NCBI GenBank assembly: GCA_001600175.1
Contig: BCJC01000007.1
Coordinates: 1 to 64,000 of the forward strand
Direction: 5' to 3'
Source: Erythrobasidium yunnanense
Lineage: Eukaryota; Basidiomycota; Cystobasidiomycetes; Erythrobasidiales; Erythrobasidiaceae
Length of the DNA: 64,000 bases
This document shows, one piece after another, positions 23,431 to 35,808 of this stretch (position 1 is the stretch's first letter; every line of letters begins with the position of its first letter). Made by a program: the position numbers and the translations under genes. The notes under the pieces are model-generated. The model worked only from the letters and a program-made list of their open reading frames with translations. It was not told where the DNA came from and searched no databases.

Positions 23431-24343
23431 CTAGGCGCCTCCTCCGCCTCCGCTCATGGCAGCATAGTTGCGACGAGCTCGATTTCGACTGCCAACCGAG
23501 TGTACTATCAGTCAAGGTCTCGAATTTCTAGCCTTGAAGTAAGGCCGAAGCACCTACCGAAATAGGTACTCTCCGAGCAGAATTGCATCGAAAGCTGGCG
23601 TCGGCTTGCCATTGTGTATCAAGACAGTGCGAGAGGCCTGAGCATTGTTACCATTGACAATGGACGAGGTATCGAAGTTTATCGAGCCCTTCACTTTGGG
23701 TAGACCGCCATCCTTTCTCGAGAAAACGGCGAGAGGTGGTGAATCTTTGGCCTCTTCGATGCGATGGACCTGGAACCCGTCAGTCAGCGCTCTGCGAACT
23801 GGCCCACAGCCTTTCCAGCAACTTCCAGCAACTTACCTTGATGTCAGCTCCCAGAAAAGGCCATGCCTTGAACTTGAATTCCTGTCCGTCTGAGGAAACG
23901 ATATTGTGTCTGCTTAGAATCAGCTTGGTCTCTCGCTGGTTCAAGCTAAGCACATACAAGGACAGCTTGGATTTGCGGTATAGGATGTCGTTCTCGCTGA
24001 CGTTCGCCATTCCGCCTCGAACAGGATCCTCGATGTCCACGGTGAAGTTCTTGGACGTTGCGAAGGGCACGGAAGATGGTCCACGCTCTCCGTGATAGAA
24101 GCTCTTGGCATCCCAACGCTTCCAATTTCGTACATTTAGCATAGTGTACAGTATCTCGCCTGTGTCCTCGCGCTGATAAAGGGTGCCGGAATCACTCTTG
24201 ATCGGAAGGATCCTGACGTAGCTGGCTGTAGACGCCGTTCCAGGGCTTTCATTGTCATGATGCTTTAGAAACTGCTTGTTGTCCTCCATAAAGTCTCCCC
24301 GAGCCAGAAGCGAGTCCGAAGAGTCCGAAAAGTTTGTCTGCAT
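23431..24343 (-). CDS. DUF6593-like protein (tubby-like fold, tentative)
   Basis: A protein of about 265 residues, function unknown. The order of features resembles the basidiomycete DUF6593 proteins: an N-terminal strand-rich part with LYQREDTGEILYTM and NVRNWKRWDAKSF, a central SSDGQEFKFKAWPF, then PPLAVFSRKDGG, and a C-terminal FDAILLGEYLF followed by RNRARRNYAAM and a Gly-rich tail (SGGGGGA). This match is by memory of the pattern, not by search. Start at ATG 24343; stop at 23431-23433. Two or three introns near 23830 and 23540. Confidence 0.55.
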
Positions 24344-24533
24344 CTGATTGCTGGTATGTGTGATGGATCGAAAGAGAAGAAGCCTATCATTGGAGGGTTA
24401 CTTGGCAACAGTCTTCAGTGTCCGGCTTAGCTCGGTTCCCTGTCGCGTCAGTGCGTGCTAAATGGTTGAACAGCGAAGCGTATTTATACGACAACATTGG
24501 TGCACATCTCATACAGCTTCACTCTTGTTGCTG

Positions 24534-26553
24534 CTATACCGTCTCTTGGCGGATCCTCGGAATCTTGGCCTCTTGCGGTACGGATTGGCTGCTGGCCGTC
24601 CGCGATCTGCTTGATCTATGCCTGCTCCTGCTGCGTGAGCGAGGAGTGATCGTATTCCCGTCATCGTGGTCATGAAGAAGGCCTGCAGCTTCATCTTCGT
24701 TGCCTGCGCTGCTTTCGAGATGGAAATCTTTCGCACGACGGCGCTTGCTGGTCCGTTTGCCGTACATGCACGCTTGGAGCATGATCATTATATCGAAGAT
24801 GAGTGTCCCGCCTGATCCCATCAAGAAAGGAAGACTTTCCATGAGGTAGCCTGGGAGCGACATACATCAGCAGCGCTCGAAAACCGACAAGAAAGATGGC
24901 ACCCACCTTCTTCCTCTATGGCGTACGGCGAAAGCAGTATGCTGAGGACGTAGAAGAAGTTGCCAGCGAAGGCAGCTCCGAAGAGAAGCATGGATAAGCC
25001 TTCGACGGATCTGCGTCTGAAGTTCTTCCCTGTCCATCCAGCATGCGATATTAGCGTTGCTACCGTCCGAGCTATCAGCATAAGACATACATATCTGAGG
25101 CATGCGCGAGGTCAAGTAGAAGATGACCATGATCCAAGCGCAGACACGGCCAATGATGCGTCTGCTGTCCATAGGTGGAGGTTGGTCGGGAAAAGGATCA
25201 TCATAGTCGTTGGAGCGACGATGAAGAGAAGTATCGCCAGAGATTTCAGCATGTTTCGATGCAGGAGAAGCCATATACAAGGGAGGTAGATCGGCTCGCC
25301 AAGCTATGGAAGACTGTGGTGCTGGTGCAGGAGTGTTGACAGGGCTGATAAACGATAATCGTCCAACGCACAAAAAGGTGCATATCGAGAGAAAGACGAC
25401 ATTCCGTGTCTTGCTGTGACTCGTCGAGGAGTATCTGTGCCTGCTGAGCGGCCTTCGCACTCGGGAAGTGGACGGCTCTCGCATCTCTGGAAGCGGAGCG
25501 CTTGACGATGGGTCATCTTCAAAATGAGCTGAAAGCGGTGCTAGTGGTGCTGACTGAAATGTCAATTCGCTGCGTCTCTTCTTGCGTCCTCTCTCTGTAG
25601 CTCCGACTGTCGAGGTAGCGGAGTTTCTCGAGCGGTCTGACTGGAACGAGTCGAGCATGTCGGAAGGAACATCTGAATGGTCTGGCGTGTCGTCCTCCAG
25701 CTCATTCCCATCGCTGCCTTCTTCTGTTGAAGGCAGACCATCGTACGCGCTGATTGACGCAAAGGAGTTGCGCATGCTGCTTTGTGCTGTTCGTGTCCTT
25801 CTCTTCTTCTTGTGATTGCTTGCGTAGCTCTCTGTTCGAGACAAAGCCATGCGCTTGAGTGTTCCCGGCGAGACCGAGCGTTCCGATAGGAACGAGGCAG
25901 TCATATCTCCCTGCGCTAGAATCTTCGCCCTCCTCTGCCTGGACATCGACCTTAAGTTTCTCTGCGGGTTGTAGTGTAGATGTGGATGCTGTGCTAATGA
26001 TGCTGTCGAAGCTGACATTGAGGGGGGTATCTGCGATATTCTCCTGCGCGCCTGTCTTGTATAGTAGACATACTGATACATCAAGGCCGTATCTATCAAG
26101 CAGAAGTAGGTTGCCAGGTAGATCTGTATTCCAACGCCGGTATCAGCTGTAGCCGATACCCAAATAAACCTATGATAAGGCTGTCAAAGTGTGCGCACCT
26201 GGAAGGGTAGTTGATTTGTGAGGATACATCCTATCAGGTTGGTGAAGTCGCCAGCGAGCCAGCTGACGAGAAAAGGTAACGCCAGGCCCTCGACAGATCC
26301 TGCAAGTCGGATAACGGGATTCATCACGCAATCCGGGACAGCGAACAGTACGCGTAGCTAACCATTCCTGTAGTTCTCTATGACTTGTGGGAACTGCGCG
26401 AACAGCCAGCAGGTGAATGACAGGCTCCCTGGGATATGATAGCGCAGGAACATCCGTCAGCAACCAGTCATTTCTTGCTGTATTTCTTGATGAAATGGTT
26501 GATGTACCCAGCGCGTCAGAAATGGTCTTGCGGTCCAGTTCGAGGGTCAACAT
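24534..26553 (-). CDS. PQ-loop repeat vacuolar amino-acid transporter (Ypq1/Rtc2-like)
   Basis: Seven-helix PQ-loop protein of the Ypq/PQLC2 type, exporters of basic amino acids from vacuole or lysosome. Begins MLTLELDRKTISDALG, then across an intron LSFTCWLFAQFPQVIENYRN (first PQ motif), GSVEGLALPFLVSWLAGDF, and LIDTALMYQYVYYTRQ. A large insert of about 270 residues, Ser/Arg-rich and likely cytosolic, separates the two halves; yeast Ypq proteins also have a long loop here. The second half has ARVMVIFYLTSRMPQI-like sequence (second PQ motif, near 25110), SVEGLSMLLFGAAFAGNFFYV and YLMESLPFLMGSGGTL, then a basic, His/Asp-rich tail ending IRQETV. Confidence 0.85.
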
Positions 26554-26837
26554 GTCATGGCTGCATTGCGGGCAGGAGGAGTTCAGAAGAAGTGAACCGA
26601 GGTCGACTGGATAACGATATGATTAACAATCACCAGTAGGGGATTCAATGTCTACAACATGTATGTTACATACTGCAAGAGATACCACTGTCACGGAGTT
26701 CTCCCACTCCAGCAGCTCCTGTAACAGGGGAAGCGAGTCCCGATGACAAGGTTGAGCATCAAGCTGGCTGGAATGGCACATCAACGCACGGCAACGATAG
26801 CGAAGGTTATACAAGCCAGACAACATTCCAAGCTCAC

Positions 26838-27044
26838 CTAAGCAAAGCGATCAATGGCCTCCGACAGGGCTGGTCGGTCTCGAAGGCCCTGCCTTATCCG
26901 GATCTCATCGACCTCAAAATGGGTCAACAGCGCAGCCAGCCAGCCTGTTTGATGGAGAGTATCATGAAAGAGCGATTCGGATAACTGCCAATAATGAGCG
27001 CGCGCAGCTGACTTATCGCCCGCAAGTCTCAACTTGACAGACAT
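26838..27044 (-). CDS. possible small protein, 68 residues
   Basis: An ATG-started frame beginning MSVKLRLAGDKSAARAHYW and ending SEAIDRFA, with coding-like composition, 102 bp from the divergent start of the next gene. A good splice donor (GTGAGC) directly follows the stop and acceptor-like sites occur at about 26770 and 26724, so the true gene may be longer and spliced differently. Not recognised; it may also be part of a leader or chance. Confidence 0.3.
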   Translation of the reverse strand: MSVKLRLAGDKSAARAHYWQLSESLFHDTLHQTGWLAALLTHFEVDEIRIRQGLRDRPALSEAIDRFA

Positions 27045-27146
27045 CGAAGCCCTTCACTTCTCGCTGCTCTTTCGAATCTGCAGGTCTTCCTACTCTGTAT
27101 TTCACTTCAAACTATCTGTACACCCTTTACCTGGCTTCCCTCTCCG

Positions 27147-28463
27147 ATGTCGTACACAGGTGTCCTTCAGCCGGGAGTAGGACTAGGCGACAAGAGCGGC
27201 AGCAAGACGGCGTTCGAGTCGCCTTACTCCAGCTTCGCTATCAGCATAGATACTCGAAACATCGAAAGCTCGCACGTTCCGCCTGCCGACAAGTCAGCAA
27301 GAAAGCCAAAGTCCGCCTTGAAGCATCATTATAAATCACGTTCTGCGTCAGAGGACATTCACGCTCCATCTCTTTCGAGATATGCATATAACGAGAAGCA
27401 GCTTGGAGGACTGCTGCCTTCTCGAGATGATGGCAAACACAGCGTCAGATTTGGCGCCATGCCGGGCAACCACCATCGCCGCTCCTCAACAGCTGCATTC
27501 TTGGACTATATCAATCGACATCTGCCAGAGAACAGCCGGCATCAGCCGCCTATGCTTACGCTCAAAAGGGCTTTCCTCATGTTTTGCGTGAGCTCCACAA
27601 TTTACTGCTATAGAGCTTGCTCGTACTGACTGCTCTACACCTCTGTTGATTGCCAGATCGTCTTCTCGGCAACGTATCTAGCCATGTCTCTGCTTCCAGG
27701 CTCTGCGATCTGGCGCAAAGAAGTCCGGCATCCCGAAGCCTACATGATCAAGAGGGGTGCAGGATATTACGGCAACTCTAACATATTCCAAAGTGGAGAA
27801 GTCATTGCAGACCAAGCAGACGAGCATTCTCTCTATCTTGTGCACGTCCGCCAGCCTCGACCTGCCAAGAGTGACAAGATCGATAGAATGCTCGCAGCTG
27901 CATCGCCAAAAGTCATCCCTGGAGAAGTCGAGCCAGTAGCTACGCAGGACTTGCAGTTACCTTCGGGAAAAGGGTACGTCAAGGCTCTGTGCCAAAATCT
28001 AGGCGGGAATAGCTGATTCATAAACATCTACAGCTCGCACGCAGCAATAGATGCAACAGAAAAGACCACCAAATATACAGAACCCAATCTCGATGGGGAG
28101 GCCGCAGCTCCCAAGCGGCCCAAGACGCTGGTCGACGATGTTCCGAAACAGGTCGAACAGCCATTCTCCGAATTCAAGGCAATCTCTGATGATGATGAAG
28201 ATGCTGAGATCGAGAAGAAGATAGCAGAGCTGAAGCACAGGCAAGCATCGCGCCTCAGGTCGACAAAGAAAGTCGGACCAGCTAGACAGGCTGCAGAGAA
28301 AGCTATACCAGCAGATTTTAAGACAGAGGAGATCCAGGAAGTAGTGACGGAGCCTCAGGCTGCTGTCAAGCATCAGCCAAGAGTGGATAAAGACGCTTTG
28401 CGCAAGGTTGCTGCTATGAGGAGGAAGGATTCTGCGTATGATACGCCTTTGCGAGTGCAGTGA
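27147..28463 (+). CDS. unknown single-pass membrane protein
   Basis: Not recognised. About 400 residues over three exons. The N-terminal about 140 residues are polar, rich in Ser, Lys and His. A single hydrophobic segment, FCIVFSATYLAMSLLPGSAIW, spans the first intron (27588-27659). The following part, RGAGYYGNSNIFQSGEVI and EHSLYLVHVRQPRP, looks folded. After the second intron (about 27975-28032) the C-terminus is highly charged, with EDAEIEKKIAELKHRQASRLRS likely helical, and ends DTPLRVQ. The topology suggests an N-in single-pass protein of the ER or inner nuclear membrane, but that is a guess. Confidence 0.7.
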
Positions 28464-28747
28464 TCTGGCGCCAGCGTAGAAAGTAGAAATAGACTGTAGA
28501 GATAGATGTAACATAGATACAGACCATCATACAAGGACAATCGACTATTTTGGAAGATACCTACCGCTCGTTTAAAGCAGGCTGACCTAGATAAAGCTAT
28601 GCTTCGAAGGATGCGCTGGACTATGTGCAGATGATTGCGACACTCTCGCAAAACGGGCCCGAAGCCTTCATTACTTCACCTTCTTTCTGACCATCCGGGC
28701 CGAATTTCACGCTTGATTTCAGACGGATTCACCAAGTCGCAGCAAAG

Positions 28748-30797
28748 ATGGAAGAAGACGACGAAGGTGTTCGAATAGCGATAGCAGCGCTGGGAAGCCT
28801 CAAGACAGATGGCAGGAGTGGACCAGCGACATCAGCGAAAGGAGGAGGAGGTCGAGCTGGACCGAACGAAATCACGCTCCCGCCTATTTCGACGATAATA
28901 AACGGCGATGGTTCCATCAAGCAGCAGTATAACACGAATGGCCACTCATACTACAACCAGCACCAATATCAAGCGCCTTTCTACGCTGCATCATCGTCGT
29001 CGTCCGGCGTAGATGGCAGTACATCGACGTCAGCTTTGACGTTCAGTCCAGCAACAACACCCTCAGCACTTACTGTCAACTCGGAATCATCCTCTCGTAC
29101 ATCTCCCATCGTTGCTGAAAGGCCGCCTTATTCGACACGTTTCGTCAGAGCAGGCGAGGAGGATCCATATACTCCTGGAACGACTGTTAGCGATACAGCG
29201 TCGACATTCTATGATGCTGCACAAGTACAACCTCAGGGAGATGAAGGCTTCATCGGCAGAATGTCACAGTTCCCTATCGTTAGCGGTGCGCTGAAGGTGT
29301 ATGAAAGAGGAAAGAACTCGTCAAGGGTGGTGAAGGTGGGCCACAGAGACATTCATACACGTATATGAGGCTGACGACAGTCACAGTACGGAACGGATCT
29401 CATGGAGAGCTCTGTCAAGACCGTGTCCAAGCCTGTCATTCACCGTGTTATCGGACCTGGTCTAGTCGGGCAGATTGACGACTTTGCATGTAGGCAGCTC
29501 GACAGGGTATGTGAACTCCATCGCCTGGCACGAGTGTAAAGCTAAGCCTTGCGACGCAGTTTGGCCCCCGTAGCTCACCTCGCGAATCACCTCGAACTGG
29601 AGAGACACCGCTCCTTACGGAAAGTCAATTACAACTACAGCGACAACAGCCATCTTCATATTTCCCCACGCCCGAAGCCTACTATCGACGACCTTATGGC
29701 AAAGGCCGAGCATTCCCGCCCGATACAGAAGGAACGGAGCAGGACGACATCTCCATCTCGCCAACTTCCGAAACACCTACTCTAGATTCGACTACATCTT
29801 CAGCAGCTCCACCTTCCTCTGCATATCAGCTCAATCAGCAAGTCGTACGTTCTACTGCAGCGGGCAGGTCTCGCTGGCAGAATCTAGTGATCGAAGCAGG
29901 AGTGACAGCAGGAGGGATAGGAGCTGCAGTCTCAGAAGAAAGTATGAAGAGCCTAAAGTACTGTCTGCATTGGCTGCACTACGCGACTGCGCATCTAGAT
30001 CACCAAGTTGGCATTCTACAAGAGTTCATTCTCTCATTATCGTCGTCGCATCTGCAAAGGACCAGCGAAGGAGCTCTGGCAAGGTCGGAGGATGCAAGAG
30101 CTGCCAATATACTTGACGGCATCAAGCGAGAGGTAGTCGAGACGATCAGAAAAGTGGTAGACGTAGTCAGCAAATACGCTGGTAGCGCACTTCCTGAACA
30201 AGCAAAGCGTTACGTGAGAAGCAGTATCCTAGGCCTTCCGGAGAAGTGGGCAAGAGCGATGGCAGGACAACAAGCGGAGCCAGCGACAATCACAAATGGC
30301 GACGCTACTACAGAAGGCAGCACTGCCATCACTACAGCATCAGGAACGCCAAGTACAACGCACAATGCTGCAGAAAGGACCCTTACTTTCGCTGTGGAAA
30401 GCCTTGATATGCTCAGAGGAGTCCTGGGTATCTTTACTGACAGTGTGGAACGGGCAGATGCGTAGGTCTTCATGATACACTTGCATTTCGGCCTATACTG
30501 ACTTCGTTGTGCGCATTTAGCTGGGTCGAGCGTCTACGCATAGTCGGCTTACAGAGGCAACAGGCCCTTTCTGCGCATCAGAGGCAATTGCGCAATGGAG
30601 GGCCGATTGCATCACTACCGAATAGAAGAGCAAGCATCGCATCAGGAACAAGTGCGGAAGGGTCGAGTACTGGCATCAAGCGACGTGAGGAGGACGATGT
30701 CGAACCTTTTCAGCGCAGGAAGAACTCGAGGATCAGTCAGACAAGAGACGATGATGCAGCAGACAGCTCGAACAATGGCATGGAGGTTGATCCGTGA
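28748..30797 (+). CDS. OPI1: Opi1-family transcriptional repressor
   Basis: Opi1 senses phosphatidic acid at the ER and represses phospholipid genes such as INO1 in yeast. The N-terminus has MEEDDEGVRIAIAALGSLKTD. The conserved Opi1 core begins FPIVSGALKVYERGKNSSRVVK, continues after an intron with YGTDLMESSVKTVSKPVIHRV and DDFACRQLDR, and later IEAGVTAGGIGAAVSEESMKSLKYCLHWL followed by helical repeats. The C-terminus after the intron at about 30465-30520 is AWVERLRIVGLQRQQALS, then basic and Ser-rich, ending NNGMEVDP. About 590 residues. Target genes in basidiomycetes may differ from yeast. Confidence 0.85.
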
Positions 30798-30978
30798 AGG
30801 AGCAGCCAAGTCTACATGGAATGTCCTGCAGTGCAGTCCATTCCAGGAATACCTGATACCCTTCAGTTCATCATAGCATCTAGCAAATGTAGGCTTTTAA
30901 CCACTACAATGTATCTTTCAGCAGCTAGGCAATGTAAATATACTTTCTTGACTATCTTGATCTTGCTCTTACATCGAC

Positions 30979-33900
30979 ATGCTGGCCGCCTTAAGGGCCA
31001 AAGGTGCTCAATCGGAACAGATTAAACAGCCTGAAGACAGACCAGAAGCACCGATCTCAGTGGACGAGTACGACAACGGCGGTCCTGAGTCTGCTCCAGA
31101 GGCAGTCCCAGCTCTTCCAGCAAACTCGCTTAGCAAAAAGGAGCCATTCGACATCAATGGGTTGCGACAGACTGGCCTGTACAGCGAAGATTACATCCAA
31201 GAACTACTTGCTGGCATTCCCTCTGAGCTGATCTGCGACTCTGGGATGCCATCAATCGCTCCAGATCTGGCGGACCAAGAAGCACCTCGTCCGCGACTTT
31301 TCGCAAGGCTTCCCAAGCGGCGCAGACTGCATGCAAGCCCGGCAGTAGCTCTAGCAAGAGGTGATACGGCATCCATATCATCGAGCAACGAGACAGCCAA
31401 CACACAGGCCACTTTTTGCGAAGAGCAATTACCGCCTTCCTCGTATCTCCTTACTCCGGTGACTACCTCGTCCGACGAGGAGACTGAGCGCATCATAGAA
31501 GGTCACAAGACTGCTACGAAACGGAGTCTGCAAAGTCCTGATGCGCCGGAAGACGCTGAGGAGGAGGAGTACCTTTTGGATGACGAATACCCAAGCAGGC
31601 AACAGGCAGCAGTGGTAGCAAGCAGAGTAGCCAAGCCTGTCAAAAAGCATCTTGATCCAGGTGAAAGGCAGCAGTCGTGCGCCGGCGGAGAAGACGAAGA
31701 TGAGGACGATGACGATGCTGAACACGAAGCGGACAGTCAAGATGTGGATGAAGGAGAAGAGCTCGATAGCGAGTATGAAGACCAGGGGGGAGATATAGAG
31801 GACGACATGATACACGACAATGAGCAACTGCTGTCTTTGACGGCAGTAGAAAGACTGGTCAAGGGAGTGGCAGAAGGAAGCAGCTTCTTTGGGTCAGCTG
31901 GTCTCATTGCTGCAGTTGCCGGCATGGGGCTGTATGATCACAGAAGTAGCGAGCATGGACAGGGTGACATAGGATCGGATGAACCTAACAACGGCGTCTT
32001 GTCAGCCTTTGAGAGCGCAGAGATGGAGGAGTATGCCAAGCTAGCCAGATGGGCTACAACGTATCCCAATGGCATCGAGACGCAACTTTCGGAAGAGGAG
32101 CTACGCACCGAGGCTGCCGAAAGAGAATCGTTAAAGCAGCTTTACGATCGCGCTTTCCAGGATGTCGACTTCGATGTTCCTCTGGAGCAGGCGGATATTG
32201 ATGCTGCTCAAGCCCCAAATCCACCACCGCCAATGATTTATCCATCTTTTCCTGAAGCAGGCCGCGATGTCGAGGCAAGCCCAGCTGTAGCTCGTCCGGA
32301 TGCTTTCGATGCAAATGACAAGGAGCGCTGGGCGTATCAAGAAGCAAAGCTCGCCTCTTCATATATCTATCGGAACTCTGCCATTATCGGATCTACCAAT
32401 TCGAAGAAGCGGAAAGTGCCCAGCGCATCAATTCCTTCCAACCTCAGGGAGGCTCCGGCACTGTCTCGTCGCGCATCATCAGCAAGCAGGCAATACCTTT
32501 CTTCGGAAGACAATTGTCTGGCTATCGATCCTGTCGAAGCCGGTGAAGTGGTCTCCCTGCTCCCGTCCGGTCTGTATCAGAGCACACAGCGCAAGCTTGA
32601 CGATAGCGCAGCTTGGCGAGACCCCTTAGGAGATCTCATCAACACTGTCGTTGATGCAGCCGATGCAAGGCGGGAACCAACTCCCGCAGAGCAGTTGCCC
32701 TCTATGGCTTCGCTGGCGAAGGGTAAGCCTGATCGTAGCATCATTTGGCATGTGCTCAAGTTGTTCATGTTCGTACAACAGGCGCCCAGATCCTTGCCCA
32801 AGCACTTCATATCCTTACTTTGGCAGCAACGCCGCCGGGCGTCTATAGGCGGATTAAACGCCAACATACTCCTTCCTCGCTCACCTATCGGAAGTACATG
32901 GTCATCAAGAGGCGGAAAGACTCTCGACTGTCTCCTTACGTTCTGGCCAGTACAATCGATGCCGACGTCTCCTTCCTACCTACGCCCGTCAGCCTGCTAC
33001 CACCTCTTTACACCACCGAATCCCAGCAAAAAACACCTGCATCAAACGTGCCAATGACGGCGAAACGAGCCGCCAAAGCCGCTAAGAAGGCCGCAAAAGC
33101 TAAACTGAATTTGACCACGCCAGGTACTGTTCCCTCAAGCGTTCCTGTGCCTCGTCTGCCATATCTCTACGATCCAGCAAGTCCAGATCGATTTCAACCC
33201 TCCTCGATGCACACGATAGCAGGTCCAAGCTCCTTCCGGCGATCATCCCACCTACTACCTCCATCTCCTTTCGTCAATACTCGTTTCCAATTTCAAGTAG
33301 TCTCGCGGCGCTTTCACTTCGAGCTCGAAGCTATTCATTTGCAGAAACGTCAGCTCCTGGCTCTACTCCGAATACGCCGAAAGGATAGTCTCCTCAAGCG
33401 CAAGCGGGAGCTAGAAGAAGAAAAGGAGCGTTTGTCTAAAGTGTTGGCAGACAACTTAAGCGCAAACAACCCTCTGCGTCATGCTCCTAAGAAGGCGCCT
33501 CCCAGAAGCGACGCAGCTCGACCGCCTACGAGCGATCCGGCGCAGGCTGCTGCTCCTCCCCCATCAATCGCTCCCGCTAGTCAGCAACAAGATACAAACC
33601 CGCCCGTGCAGGACCAATCCCTCAGAACGCCTACTGGCACTGGCAAACCTCCACCTAAGAAGGGCAAGAAGAAGAAGCGATCCGCGTATGCAAATGCCAA
33701 CAATGTGCATCATCGCCAGAACTATGTGCCTTCCCGTCTTCCATTGTCAGCAGGTCCGCCTAGAACAGAGGATAACGACAAGTCCGTGGTGATGCAAGGC
33801 TCTGGTCTTGGAAGCAATGTTCTACCTCACGACAACAACTCAGAAGTATTCAATTTTGGCACCGAGGAATGGATGTGCATGTTCTGCGAATATGAGCTGT

Positions 33901-35187
33901 GGTACGGTAATAGATCCCAAGTAGCCTCTTGCGTCAAGAAGAGGAAGAAGGTGCTCAAGATTAGACAAAAGGCGTTGGAGAGGGCGAAAGGAGCCGTAGA
34001 AGGCACCAACAAGAAGAAAGGCGCAGCGTCCAACACTGCTGGCAAGGCGAATGCAGCTGGCAAGGCTACGTTGCCAGGAACAGCAGAGCAAGCGCAGAAA
34101 GCCGAAAGAGCCATGCCAACGCCGGCACCACCTTCGACACCCGAACATGGCAGCGATCGCTCCGCTGGTCAGATTGCCGCAGCTGCTGCAGTATCAGCGG
34201 CGGCCCATACAGTATCGCCTAGCGACGTAGCTTCTGCTCTGAAGGCACGCCCTCCCGCTCATTCAGCTGTGGTACCTGCTAGCCAAGGCATCAGCCAAAG
34301 CAGTCTCTTGTCTTGTAAGCTATGATGAAACAGGCAGTAATGCTATCAAGGGGCTGATTATCTTGTCTGCAGATCACTGCCTGGCCAAGGGCCTCCCTCA
34401 GCCAGTGTACCACGTCACAGACATGCGCGATGTCATTTGGCACGAAAGCGACGATGCTACGCGAGATGCTCTGGGAGAAGAAGAGCCCTGGCAAGCGGTA
34501 TCTATCGAGTTGAACGGTGATATTTACAAGCGAGCCATCCTTGGCAACGAGCGCCGCAAATTTACAGCAGCCGGACAACCTGATTCCGCTCCGCCTCTTG
34601 ATACGCTCTACGCCAAAGAGGACATTGCTGAACGAGTGTTGAGATACCTGTTATCGGAGGAGAAGCCCCACAAGGCACTGGATGGCTATGTAGCCAAGGA
34701 TGCGGGCATCGTCATATACCGTCCCGGAGAGACCGAGTTTGTCGTCAACCTCAAGAGCGCCTTGAGCATTTACGACAGTGCATGGAGCTTGCTGCAAGGT
34801 CAGTAATACTTTAGAAATTGCATGTAGGTAAGGGACTGATTCTTTTTTCTTAATACAGAATATTGTCGGCTTGATGGCCGCCAGCCTCCAAGCTTCATTA
34901 CAGAGCATATCAGCGACAGATACATCTATAGCCTGGCACTCGAAGACGAGAAGATCATCACGGATTTCGGAGGCGAAGACGATGCAAGGGAGGATATGTC
35001 GCTTCGGATGCTTGACACACTTCAGCAGCAGAAGAGCACCAAACTTAGTGCACTCATTGCGAAGAGCAAGGAGGAGCGAGACAGTCTGAAGGCGGAGACA
35101 GCGCATGTGCTTGCTACGCAAAGCGGACCAGCGCTCCAATGGGAGAAGGAGCAGGCAGACGCCGAGTCTCTAAATGACATCGATTGA
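30979..35187 (+). CDS. large unknown fungal protein with CxxC motif and acidic region
   Basis: Not recognised. Roughly 1,350 residues in four exons (introns about 32724-32782, 34316-34373 and 34800-34859). The N-terminal third includes a run of Asp and Glu (near 31690-31810). A conserved-looking block ILAQALHILTLAATPPGVYRR follows the first intron. A Lys/Ala-rich segment, a coiled-coil-like stretch (KRKRELEEEKERLSKVLADN), and the motif EEWMCMFCEYELWYG (near 33870-33903), a possible half zinc site, come next. The C-terminal part (VYHVTDMRDVIWHE to LNDID) could be a separate gene, because an ATG at 34422 exists, but the intron at 34316 joins the frames well. Basic and acidic blocks suggest a nuclear protein. 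Confidence 0.6.
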
Positions 35188-35808
35188 GGATAGAAGAGTG
35201 AGCAGGGATGATCCACAGAAGCTCGGCCATTTCTACGCAAGCATCTTGTTGTAAGCCAATCGCTCAGACCAGGATCGCGATTAATACAAAGCTGCATTCG
35301 CCGTAACAGTCGTGATCTGCTTGCTGATTCGCTACTTGTAATGTTCGAGGTACTCTGGCGTTGCTCATTGGCCTTGCAGGCTGGGAAAATCCATGCTTTG
35401 TCTCAGTGTTCTTGCCGGCTCGCCCGATGGCCCTGACTAGTGTCAGAGGAGGCTAATATGAGCTGTTAGATAATAGGTAGTAACAATCGGCTAGCGCCTC
35501 AGGAAACAGACAGAAGAGGGATCCTCGTAGGTTGTATAGAACGAGTCTTCAGGTGCACGGATGGCGCCGACGCTTCATAGACGGCATAAAGTTGGCATGT
35601 ATGTTTTGCAGTGGAGCCTTGCTTCTGTCTTCCTGTCTGACAATCGCGGCTTGCCTTTGCCTATCTCTTCCACGACGATACCAGCAGTCGTTCGGAAACA
35701 TGGCCTTTGATCCCGCCTAGCATCAAGCTTTGATAACACTTGCGAAGCAGCTGCTTCGGCAGCGTCGGTGCACGCTTCAAATTAAACGAGATCACAGCCA
35801 AAGCCAGC
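35188..35808. other. intergenic region upstream of Dicer
   Basis: 621 bp with no gene recognised. An ATG at 35700 opens only six codons. The Dicer promoter and possibly an unseen first exon lie here. Confidence 0.35.
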
